Of a DNA stretch of 64,000 nt, positions 1 through 10,859 are shown piece after piece (within the stretch, counting starts at the first letter, position 1; every line of letters begins with the position of its first letter). The position numbers and the translations under genes were made by a program. A model generated the notes under the pieces. That model worked only from the letters and a program-made list of their open reading frames with translations. It made no database searches and was not told where the DNA came from. Origin of the DNA: Siphonodentalium dalli (Eukaryota; Mollusca; Scaphopoda; Gadilida; Siphonodentaliidae); assembly GCA_032622095.1 (NCBI GenBank), contig CP136063.1, positions 273,413,426-273,477,425 of the forward strand, written 5' to 3'.

Positions 1-780
1 ATGAACGCTCTTTATTTGTAACATACCAGGAATAGACTAACAATGAACGCTCTTTATTTGTAACTTACCAGGAATAGACTAACAATGAACGTTCTTTATT
101 TGTAACATACCAGGAATAGACTAACAATGAGCGTTCTTTATTTGTAGCATATTAGGAGTAAGACTAACAATGAAAGTTCTTTATTTTTAACATACAATGA
201 GTCAGACTAACAATGCACGCTCTATATTTGTAACATACCAGGCATAAGACTAACAATGAACGATCTTTATTTGTAACATACCATGAATACATTAACAATG
301 AACGCTTTTTATGTGTATCATACCAGGAATAAGACTAACAATGAACGCTCTTTATTTGTAACATACCATGAATAAGAATAACAATGGACGGTCTTTATTA
401 GTAACATACCACGAATAGACTAACAATGAACGCTCTTTAATTGTAACATACCAGGAATAGACCAACAATGAACGCTCTTTATTTGTAACATACCAGGAAT
501 AGACTAACAATGAACGCTCTTTATTTGTAACATACCAGGGATAGACTAACAATTTACGCTCTTTATTTGTAATATACCATGAATAGACTAACAATGAACG
601 TTCTTTATTTGTAACAAACCAGGAATAGACTAACTATGAGCGTTCTTTATTTGTAACATACCAGGAGTAAGACTAGCAATGAACACTCTTTATTTGTAAC
701 ATACCAGGAGTAAGACTAACAATGAGCGTTCTTTATATGTAACATACCAGTAATATACTATCTATCAACGCTCTTTATTT
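1..780 (+). repeat. Higher-order block P, copy 1 (cut by window start)
   Basis: Matches 21,812-22,591 at a constant offset of 21,811 bp, including AGTCAGACTAACAATGCACG and the ATACTATCTATCAACG unit. It diverges after about 780, where the unit reads ACATACGAGGAATAG. Related copies lie at 60.8-63.1 kb. Confidence 0.85.
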
Positions 781-879
781 GTAACATACGAGGAATAGAA
801 AAACAATTAACGCTCATTATTTGTAACATACCAGGAATAAGACTAACAATGAACGCTCATTATTGGTATGTGAATGATC

Positions 880-1520
880 TTTATTTGTAACATACCATGA
901 ATAAGACTAACAATGGACGTACTTTGTTGGTTACATACCAGGAATAAGACAGGCAATGAACGCTCTTTATTTGTAACATACCATGAATAAGACTAGCAAT
1001 GGACGTTCTTTGTTGGTTAAATACCAGGAATAAGACTAGCAATGAACGCTCTTTATTTGTAACATACCAGGAGTAAGACTAACAATGAACGCTCTTTATT
1101 GGTAACATACCAGGAGTAAGACTAACAATGGACGTTCTTTGTTGGTTACATACCAGGGATAAGACTAGCAATGAACGCTCTTTATTTGTAACATACCATG
1201 AATAAGACTAACAATGGACGTTCTTTGTTGGTTACATACCAGGAATAAGACTAGCAATGAACGCTCTTTATTTGTAACATATCAGGAGTAAGACTAACAA
1301 TGAACGCTCTTTATTTGTAACTTACCAAGAGTAAGACTAACAATGGACGTTATTTGTTGTTTACATACCAGGGATAAGACTAGCAATGAACTCTCTTTAT
1401 TTGTAACATGCAATGAATAAGACTAACAATTGACGTTCTTTGTTGGTTACATACCAGAAATAAGACTAGCAATGAACGCTCTTTAATTTTAACATACCAT
1501 GAATAAGACTAACAATGGAC
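880..1520 (+). repeat. A/B dimer domain 1
   Basis: Alternating GGACGTTCTTTGTTGG and GAACGCTCTTTATTTG units, nearly all 43 bp, following the truncated monomer at 866. The order includes the CTTACCAAGAGTAAG, GTTATTTGTTGTTTAC, ACATGCAATG and CAATTGACG units that recur in the other domains. Here GAACTCTCTTTATTTG (near 1,388) is private. Confidence 0.85.
1201..1243 (+). repeat. Reference type B monomer (43 bp)
   Basis: This 43-bp unit begins AATAAGACTAAC, carries AATGGACGTTC and has CTTTGTTGGTTACATACC in place of CTTTATTTGTAACATACC. The extra base (AATAAGACT against AATAGACT) shifts the minus-strand frame. The TTATTTGTAAC to TTGTTGGTTAC change removes the minus-strand AATAAA. B units almost always neighbour an A-like unit of the form AAGACTAGCAATGAACGCTC, which gives an approximately 86-bp dimer. 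Confidence 0.92.
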
Positions 1521-1794
1521 GTTCTTCAATTGTAACATACCAGGAATAGACTAACAATGAACGCTCTTTATTTGTAACATACCAGGAATAGACTAACAAT
1601 GAACGCTCTTTATTTGTAACATACCAGGGATAGACCAACAATTAACGCTCTTTATTTGTAATATACCATGAATAGACTAACAATGAACGTTCTTTATTTG
1701 TAACATACCATGAATAAACTAACAATGAACGTTCTTTATTTGTAACATACCAGGAATAAGACAAACAATGAACGCTCTTTATTTGTAACATACC

Positions 1795-1822
1795 AGGAAT
1801 AGTCTTACAGGAATAGTCTTAC
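1795..1822 (+). repeat. 14-bp micro-duplication AGGAATAGTCTTAC x2, copy 1
   Basis: AGGAATAGTCTTAC occurs twice in a row and is followed by GTAATGAACG. Elsewhere in the array (e.g. 9,225, 12,963, 17,487) it occurs once and is followed by AATGAACG. A small step inside one monomer that breaks the 42-bp register. Confidence 0.9.
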
Positions 1823-2040
1823 GTAATGAACGCTCTTTATTAGTAACATACCAGGAATAAGACTAACAATGAGCGTTCGCTATTTGTAACATACCAGGAA
1901 TAAGATTAACAATGAGCGTTCTTTATTTGTAACATACCAGGAATAGACTAACAATGAACGCTCTTTATTTGTAACATACCAGGAATAGACTAACAATGGG
2001 TATTCTATATTGGTAACATACCAGGAGTAAGACTAACAAT

Positions 2041-2060
2041 GAACGCTCTTTAGGAATAGA
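2041..2060 (+). repeat. Single truncated monomer (28 bp)
   Basis: GAACGCTCTTTA runs straight into GGAATAGACTAAC, so the 14 bases TTTGTAACATACCA are missing. I did not see this join anywhere else. It marks the left edge of the 2.05-4.10 kb block that recurs 5,062 bp later. Confidence 0.85.
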
Positions 2061-2394
2061 CTAACAATGAGCGTTCTTTATTTGTAACATACCAGGAATA
2101 GACTAACAATGAACGCTCTTTATTTGTAACATACCAGGAATAGACTAACAATGAGCATTCTGTGTTGGTTACATACCACGAATAAGACGAGCAATGAACG
2201 CACTTTATTTGTAACATACCAGGAATAGATTAGCAATGAACGCTCTTTATTTGTAACATACCAGGAATAGACAAACAATGAACGCTCTGTATTTGTAACA
2301 TACCAGGAATAGATAGACAATTAACGCTCTTTATTTGTAACATACCAGGAATAAGACTAACAATGAACGCTCATTATTGGTATGTGAATGATCT

Positions 2395-3260
2395 TTATTT
2401 GTAACATACCATGAATAAGTCTAACAATGGACGTACTTTGTTGGTTACATACCAGGAATAAGACAGGCAATGAACGCTCTTTATTTGTAACATACCATGA
2501 ATAAGACTAGCAATGGACGTTCTTTGTTGGTTAAATACCAGGAATAAGACTAGCAATGAACGCTCTTTATTTGTAACATACCAGGAGTAAGACTAACAAT
2601 GAACGCTCTTTATTGGTAACATACCAGGAGTAAGACTAACAATGGACGTTCTTTGTTGGTTACATACCAGGGATAAGACTAGCAATGAACGCTCTTTATT
2701 TGTAACATACCATGAATAAGACTAACAATGGACGTTCTTTGTTGGTTACATACCAGGAATAAGACTAGCACTGAACGCTCTTTATTTGTAACATATCAGG
2801 AGTAAGACTAACAATGAACGCTCTTTATTTGTAACTTACCAAGAGTAAGACTAACAATGGACGTTATTTGTTGTTTACATACCAGGGATAAGACTAGCAA
2901 TGAACGCTCTTTATTTGTAACATGCAATGAATAAGACTAACAATTGACGTTCTTTGTTGGTTACATACCAGAAATAAGACTAGCAATGAACGCTCTTTAT
3001 TTTTATCATACCATGAATAAGACTAACAATGGACGTTCTTTGTTGGTTACATACCAGGATTAAGACTAGCAATGAACGCTCTTTATTTGTAACATACAAT
3101 GAGTAAGACTAACTATGAACGCGCTTTATTTGTAACATACCAGGAATAAACCAACAATGGACGTTCTTTGTTGGTTACATACCAGGAATAGAACGCTCTT
3201 TATTTGTAACATACCATGAATAAGACTAACAATGGACGTTCTTTGTTGGTTACATACCAG
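2395..3260 (+). repeat. A/B dimer domain 2
   Basis: Longer version that adds the ACCAGGATTAAG, CTAACTATGAACGCGC and AATAAACCAACAATGG units after the core order. Has AAGTCTAAC near 2,416 and TTTTTATCATACC near 3,000 as private changes. Confidence 0.85.
3181..3200 (+). repeat. Single 10-bp deletion inside a monomer
   Basis: ACCAGGAATA is followed directly by GAACGCTC, whereas the equivalent unit near 8,251 reads AATAGATTAACAGTGAACG. This changes the offset between the two copies of the block from 5,062 to 5,072 bp. Confidence 0.85.
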
Positions 3261-4745
3261 GAGTAAGAATATCAATGAGCGTTCTTTATTTGTAACATAC
3301 AAGGAATAGACTAACAATGAACGCTCTTTATTAGTAACATACCAGGAATAAGACTAACAATGAGCGTTCGCTATTTGTAACATACCAGGAATAAGACTAA
3401 CAATGAGCGTTCTTTATTTGTAACATACCATGACTAAGACTGACAATGAACGGTATTTATTGGTAACATACAATGAGTAGACTTACAATGAACGCTCTTT
3501 ATGTGTAACATACCAGGAATAAGACTAACAATGAACGATCTTTATTTGTAACATACCATGAATATACTAACGTGGAACGCTCTTTATTTCTAACATACCA
3601 TGACTAATACTAACAATGAACGGTCTTATTTTTAACATACAATGAGTAAGACTAACATTGAACGCTCTGTATTTGTAACATACCAGGCATAAGACTAACA
3701 ATGAACGATCTTTATTTGTAACATACCATGAATATACTAACAATGAACGCTTTTTATGTGTATCATACCAGGAATAAGACTAACAATGAACGCTCTTTAT
3801 TTGTAACATACCATGAACAAGAATAACAATGGACGGTCTTTATTTGTAACATACCACGAATAGACTAACAATGAACGCTCTTCAATTGTAACATACCAGG
3901 AATAGACTAACAATGAACGCTCTTTATTTGTAACATACCAGGAATAGACTAACAATGAACGCTCTTTATTTGTAACATACCAGGGATAGACCAACAATTA
4001 ACGCTCTTTATTTGTAATATACCATGAATAGACTAACAATGAACGTTCTTTATTTGTAACATACCATGAATAAACTAACAATGAACGTTCTTTATTTGTA
4101 ACATAACATGAATAGACTAGCAATGAACGCTCTTTATTGGTAACATACCAGGAATATAATAACAATGAACGCTCTTTATTTGTAACATACCAGGAATAGA
4201 CTAACAATGAACGCTCTTTATTTGGAACATACCATGAATAGACTAAAAATGAACGTTCTTTATTTGTAACATACCAGGAATAGAGTAACAATGAACGCTC
4301 TTTATTTGTAACATACCAGGAATAGACTAACAATGAACGCTCTTTATTTGTAACTTACCAGGAATAGACTAACAATGAACGTTCTTTATTTGTAACATAC
4401 CAGGAATAGACTAACAATGAGCGTTCTTTATTTGTAGCATATTAGGAGTAAGACTAACAATGAAAGTTCTTTATTTTTAACATACAATGAGTAAGACTAA
4501 CAATGAACGCTCTATATTTGTAACATACCAGGCATAAGACTAACAATGAACGATCTTTATTTGTAACATACCATGAATATATTAACAATGAACGCTTTTT
4601 ATGTGTATCATACCAGGAATAAGACTAACAATGAACGCTCTTTATTTGTAACATACCATGAATAAGAATAACAATGGACGGTCTGTATTTGTAACATACC
4701 ACGAATAGACTAACAATGAACGCTCTTTAATTGTAACATACCAGG

Positions 4746-4796
4746 ATTAATAACGCTGCACCAGCTCACAAAAGAAACCATCCAACAATAAAGACC
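4746..4796 (+). repeat. 51-bp non-consensus segment, copy 1 of 10
   Basis: Between a normal ...ACATACCAGG and a normal AATGAACGCTC lie 51 bases instead of the usual 11-12. They contain AACGCTGCACCAGCTCAC and end AATAAAGACC. The first 41 bases look unlike the monomer, except that their end (GAAACCATCC) weakly resembles GTAACATACC. The last 10 resemble a normal unit start (AATAAGACT). It may be one highly diverged 41-bp monomer or an old insertion. Confidence 0.9.
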
Positions 4797-7074
4797 AATG
4801 AACGCTCTTTATTTGTAACATACCAGGAATAGACTAACAATGAACGCTCTTTATTTGTAACATACCAGGGATAGACTAACAATTTACGCTCTTTATTTGT
4901 AATATACCATGAATAGACTAACAATGAACGTTCTTTATTTGTAACAAACCAGGAATAGACTAACTATGAGCGTTCTTTATTTGTAACATACCAGGAGTAA
5001 GACTAACAATGAGCGTTCTTTATATGTAACATACCAGTAATATACTATCGATCAACGCTCTTTATATGTAACATACCAGGAGTAAGGCTAACAATGAGCG
5101 TTCTTTATTTTTAACATACCAGGAATAAGATTAACAATGAACGATCTTTATTTGTAACATACCATGCATTTTCTAACAAGGAACGCTCTTTATTGGTAAT
5201 ATACAATGAGTAGAGTAACAATGAACGCTCTTTATGTGTAATAAACCAGGAATAAGACTAACAATGCACGATCATTATTTGTAACATACCATGAATATAC
5301 TAACAAGGAACGCTCTTTATTTGTAACATACCAGGAATAGACTAACAATGAGCGTTCTTTATTGGTAACATACCAGGAGTAAGACTAACAATGAACGCTC
5401 TTTATTTAAAACATATCAGGAATAGACTAACAATGAGCGTTCTTTATTTGTAACATACAAGGAGTAAGACTAACAATGAACGCTCTTTATTTGTAACATA
5501 CCAGGAATAAGACTAACAATGAACGATCTTTATTTGTAACATGCCATGAATATACTAACAAGGAACGCTCTTTATTTGTAACATACAATGATCAAGACTA
5601 ACAATGAACGGTCTTTATTGGTAACAAACTATACATAGACTAACAATGAACGCTCTTTATGTGTAACATACCAGGAATAAGACTACCGATGGACGTTCTT
5701 TGTCGGTTACATACCAGGAATAGACTAACAATAAACGCTCTTTGTTTGTAACATACCAGGAATAGACTAACAATGAACGCTCTTTATTTGTAACATACCA
5801 GGAATAAGACTAACAATGAATGATCTTTATTGGTAACATACCAGGAATAGACTAACAATGAACGCTCATTATTGGTTATTTACCAGGAGGTGACTAACAG
5901 AGAACGCTCTTTATTTGTAACATACCATGAATAAGACTAACAATGGACGTTCTTTGTTGGTTACATACCAGGAATAGACTAACAATGAACGCTCTTTATT
6001 TGTAACATACCAGGAATAAGACTAACAATGAGCGTTCTTTATTTGTAACATACCAGGAATAGACTAACAATGAACGCTCTTTATTTGTAACATACCAGGA
6101 ATAGACTAACAATGGGTATTCTATATTGGTAACATACCAGGAGTAAGACTAACAATGAACGCTCTTTATTTATAACATACCAGGAATAGACTAACAATGA
6201 GCGTTCTTCATTTGTAACATACCAGGAGTAAGACTAACAATGAACGCTCTTTATTTTTAACATACCAGGAATAGACTATATAGCAATGAGCGTTCTTTAT
6301 TTGTAACATACTAGGAATAGACTAACAATGAACGCTCTTTATTTGTAACATACCAGGAATAGACTAACAATGAACGTTCTTTATTTGTAACATACCTGGA
6401 ATAAGACTAACAATGGACGTTCTTTATTTGTAACATACCAGTAATAGACTAACAATGAGCGTTCTTTATTTGTAACATACCAGGAATAAGACTAGCAATG
6501 AACGTTCTGTATTTGTAACATACCAGGAATAGACTAGCAATGAACGCTCTTTATTTGTAACATACCAGGAATAGACTAACAATGGACGTTCTTTATTTGT
6601 AACATACCAGGAATAGACTAACAATGGAGGTTCTTTATGTGTAACATACCAGGAATAGACTAACAATGAGCGTTCTTTATTTGTAACATACCAGGAATAA
6701 GACCAACAATGGACGTTCTTTATTTGTAACATATCAGGAATAGACTATCAATGGACACTCTTTATTTGTAACGTACCAGGAATATACTAGCAATGAACGC
6801 TCTTTGTTTGTAACATACCATGAATAGACTAGCAATGAACGCTTTTTATTTGTTACATACAAGTAATAGACTAAAAATGAGCGTTCGTTATTTGTAACAT
6901 ACCATGAATAGACTAACAATGAACGCTCTTTATTTGTAACATACCAGGAATAGACTAGCAATGAACGCTCTTTATGTGTAACATACCAGGAATATACTAA
7001 CAATGATCGTTCGTTATTTGTAACATACCATGAATATACTAGCAATGAGCGTTCTTTATTTGTAACATACCAGG

Positions 7075-7116
7075 AATAGACTAACAATGAACGCTCTTTA
7101 TTTGTAACATACCAGG
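7075..7116 (+). repeat. Reference type A monomer (42 bp)
   Basis: This is a consensus-like 42-bp unit, from AATAGACTAACAATGAACG to ACATACCAGG. It holds one CpG (in AACGCT), one ATG (in CAATGAACG) and, on the minus strand, one AATAAA. Because 42 is divisible by three, consecutive A units keep one minus-strand frame open. The longest pure runs are 13 units (6,734-7,279 and 58,375-58,920). Confidence 0.95.
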
Positions 7117-9175
7117 AATAGACTAACAATGAGCGTTCTTTATTTGTAACATACCAGGAATAGACTAACAATGAACGCTCTTTATTTGTAACATACCAGG
7201 AATAGACTAACAATGAGCATTCTGTGTTGGTTACATACCACGAATAAGACGAGCAATGAACGCACTTTATTTGTAACATACCAGGAATAGATTAGCAATG
7301 AACGCTCTTTATTTGTAACATACCAGGAATAGACAAACAATGAACGCTCTGTATTTGTAACATACCAGGAATAGATAGACAATTAACGCTCTTTATTTGT
7401 AACATACCAGGAATAAGACTAACAATGAACGCTCATTATTGGTATGTGAATGATCTTTATTTGTAACATACCATGAATAAGACTAACAATGGACGTACTT
7501 TGTTGGTTACATACCAGGAATAAGACAGGCAATGAACGCTCTTTATTTGTAACATACCATGAATAAGACTAGCAATGGACGTTCTTTGTTGGTTAAATAC
7601 CAGGAATAAGACTAGCAATGAACGCTCTTTATTTGTAACATACCAGGAGTAAGACTAACAATGAACGCTCTTTATTGGTAACATACCAGGAGTAAGACTA
7701 ACAATGGACGTTCTTTGTTGGTTACATACCAGGGATAAGACTAGCAATGAACGCTCTTTATTTGTAACATACCATGAATAAGACTAACAATGGACGTTCT
7801 TTGTTGGTTACATACCAGGAATAAGACTAGCACTGAACGCTCTTTATTTGTAACATATCAGGAGTAAGACTAACAATGAACGCTCTTTATTTGTAACTTA
7901 CCAAGAGTAAGACTAACAATGGACGTTATTTGTTGTTTACATACCAGGGATAAGACTAGCAATGAACGCTCTTTATTTGTAACATGCAATGAATAAGACT
8001 AACAATTGACGTTCTTTGTTGGTTACATACCAGAAATAAGACTAGCAATGAACGCTCTTTATTTTTAACATACCATGAATAAGACTAACAATGGACGTTC
8101 TTTGTTGGTTACATACCAGGATTAAGACTAGCAATGAACGCTCTTTATTTGTAACATACAATGAGTAAGACTAACTATGAACGCGCTTTATTTGTAACAT
8201 ACCAGGAATAAACCAACAATGGACGTTCTTTGTTGGTTACATACCAGGAATAGATTAACAGTGAACGCTCTTTATTTGTAACATACCATGAATAAGACTA
8301 ACAATGGACGTTCTTTGTTGGTTACATACCAGGAGTAAGACTATCAATGAGCGTTCTTTATTTGTAACATACAAGGAATAGACTAACAATGAACGCTCTT
8401 TATTAGTAACATACCAGGAATAAGACTAACAATGAGCGTTCGCTATTTGTAACATACCAGGAATAAGACTAACAATGAGCGTTCTTTATTTGTAACATAC
8501 CATGACTAAGACTGACAATGAACGGTATTTATTGGTAACATACAATGAGTAGACTTACAATGAACGCTCTTTATGTGTAACATACCAGGAATAAGACTAA
8601 CAATGAACGATCTTTATTTGTAACATACCATGAATATACTAACGTGGAACGCTCTTTATTTCTAACATACCATGACTAATACTAACAATGAACGGTCTTA
8701 TTTTTAACATACAATGAGTAAGACTAACATTGAACGCTCTGTATTTGTAACATACCAGGCATAAGACTAACAATGAACGATCTTTATTTGTAACATACCA
8801 TGAATATACTAACAATGAACGCTTTTTATGTGTATCATACCAGGAATAAGACTAACAATGAACGCTCTTTATTTGTAACATACCATGAACAAGAATAACA
8901 ATGGACGGTCTTTATTTGTAACATACCACGAATAGACTAACAATGAACGCTCTTCAATTGTAACATACCAGGAATAGACTAACAATGAACGCTCTTTATT
9001 TGTAACATACCAGGAATAGACTAACAATGAACGCTCTTTATTTGTAACTTACCAGGGATAGACCAACAATTAACGCTCTTTATTTGTAATATACCATGAA
9101 TAGACTAACAATGAACGTTCTTTATTTGTAACATACCATGAATAAACTAACAATGAACGTTCTTTATTTGTAACA
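7115..9175 (+). repeat. Higher-order block Q, copy 2
   Basis: Partner of 2,053-4,103. It keeps the full AATAGATTAACAGTGAACG unit that copy 1 has partly lost. A private change near 9,046 gives GTAACTTACCAGGG where copy 1 has GTAACATACCAGGG. Confidence 0.82.
7455..8340 (+). repeat. A/B dimer domain 3
   Basis: Long version matching domain 2. Both carry AGACTAGCACTGAACG (2,762 and 7,826). Confidence 0.85.
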
Positions 9176-10808
9176 TACCAGGAATAAGACAAACAATGAA
9201 CGCTCTTTATTTGTAACATACCAGGAATAGTCTTACAATGAACGCTCTTTATTTGTAACATAACATGAATAGACTAGCAATGAACGCTCTTTATTAGTAA
9301 CATACCAGGAATATAATAACAATGAATGCTCTTTATTTGTAACATACCAGGAATAGACTAACAATGAACGCTCTTTATTTGGAACATACCATGAATAGAC
9401 TAAAAATGAACGTTCTTTATTTGTAACATACCAGGAATAGAGTAACAATGAACGCTCTTTATTTGTAACATACCAGGAATAGACTAACAATGAACGCTCT
9501 TTATTTGTAACTTACCAGGAATAGACTAACAATGAACGTTCTTTATTTGTAACATACCATGAATAGACTAACAACGAACGCTCTTTATTTGTAACATACC
9601 AGGAATAGACTAGCAATGAACGCTCTTTATTTGTAACATACCAGGAATATACTAACAATGATCGTTCTTTATTTGTAACATACCATGAATATACTAGCAA
9701 TGAGCGTTCTTTATTTGTAACATACCAGGAATAGACTAACAATGAACGCTCTTTATTTGTAACATACCAGGAATAGACTAACAATGAGCGTTCTTTATTT
9801 GTAACATACCAGGAATAGACTAACAATGAACGCTCTTTATTTGTAACATACCAGGAATAGACTAACAATGAGCATTCTGTGTTGGTTACATACCACGAAT
9901 AAGACGAGCAATGAACGCACTTTATTTGTAACATACCAGGAATAGACTAACAATGAACGCTCTGTATTTGTAACATACCAGGAATAGATAAACAATTAAC
10001 GCTCTTTATTTGTAACATACCAGGAATAAGACTAACAATGAACGCTCATTATTGGTATGTGAATGATCTTTATTTGTAACATACCATGATTAAGACTAAC
10101 AATGGACGTACTTTGTTGGTTAAATACCAGGAATAAGACTAACAATGAGCGTTCGCTATTTGTAACATACCAGGGATAGACCAACAATTAACGCTCTTTA
10201 TTTGTAATATACCATGAATAGACTAACAATGAACGTTCTTTATTTGTAACATAACATGAATAGACTAGCAATGAACGCTCTTTATTAGTAACATACCAGG
10301 AATATAATAACAATGAACGCTCTTTATTTGTAACATACCAGGAATAGACTAACAATGAACGCTCTTTATTTGGAACATACCATGAATAGACTAAAAATGA
10401 ACGTTCTTTATTTGTAACATACCAGGAATAGAGTAACAATGAACGCTCTTTATTTGTAACATACCAGGAATAGACTAACAATGAACGCTCTTTATTTGTA
10501 ACTTACCAGGAATAGACTAACAATGAACGTTCTTTATTTGTAACATACCAGGAATAGACTAACAATGAGCGTTCTTTATTTGTAGCATATTAGGAGTAAG
10601 ACTAACAATGAAAGTTCTTTATTTTTAACATACAATGAGTAAGACTAACAATGAACGCTCTATATTTGTAACATACCAGGCATAAGACTAACAATGAACG
10701 ATCTTTATTTGTAACATACCATGAATATATTAACAATGAACGCTTTTTATGTGTATCATACCAGGAATAAGACTAACAATGAACGCTCTTTATTTGTAAC
10801 ATACCAGG

Positions 10809-10859
10809 ATTAATAACGCTGCACCAGCTCACAAAAGAAACCATCCAACAATAAAGACC
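10809..10859 (+). repeat. 51-bp non-consensus segment, copy 2
   Basis: Same 51 bases as at 4,746. Here the two monomers that precede it elsewhere (with GGACGGTCTGTATTTG and CTCTTTAATTG, 85 bp) are missing, so the segment follows a CTCTTTATTTG unit directly. Confidence 0.9.

Larger units (their letters stand above)
2053..4103 (+). repeat. Higher-order block Q, copy 1
   Basis: Matches 7,115-9,175, with an offset of 5,062 bp that becomes 5,072 after the 10-bp deletion near 3,190. Shared rare units include GAGCATTCTGTGTTGG, AGACGAGCAATGAACGCAC and CTAACGTGGAACGC. The match ends where this copy goes to ACATAACATG and the other to ACATACCAGGAATAAG. Confidence 0.82.
4104..9558 (+). repeat. Long-range duplicated block R, copy 1
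   Basis: Matches 55,614-61,199. The offset is 51,510 bp at 4,746 and 51,641 bp from 6.4 kb on; the 131-bp step is a three-monomer length difference near 5.5/57.0 kb. The pair shares rare units such as AATGGAGGTTC (near 6,624), GACTACCGATGG (5,684) and AGACTAGCACTGAACGC (7,826). Confidence 0.8.

Noticed and set aside
1340-1375. Forkhead-type site TGTTTAC in the GTTATTTGTTGTTTACATACC unit
   Set aside because: A seven-base match in a recurring variant is expected by chance in AT-rich repeats. No other regulatory context is present.
4746-4796. 51-bp segment as a transposon remnant, tRNA or small RNA gene
   Set aside because: Too short, with no terminal inverted repeats, target-site duplication or foldable RNA structure that I could see.
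7015-7040. CENP-B box in GTTCGTTATTTG units
   Set aside because: Only the TTCG start resembles the 17-bp box. The required downstream A and CGGG positions are absent.
6734-7279. Minus-strand open frame of 181 codons (and about 75 similar ones of 60-140 codons) as protein-coding genes
   Set aside because: All are the same 14-residue repeat caused by a 42-bp period. Starts are arbitrary TTG/ATG triplets, frames end at every 43-bp unit, and the same DNA fills the rest of the window without open frames.
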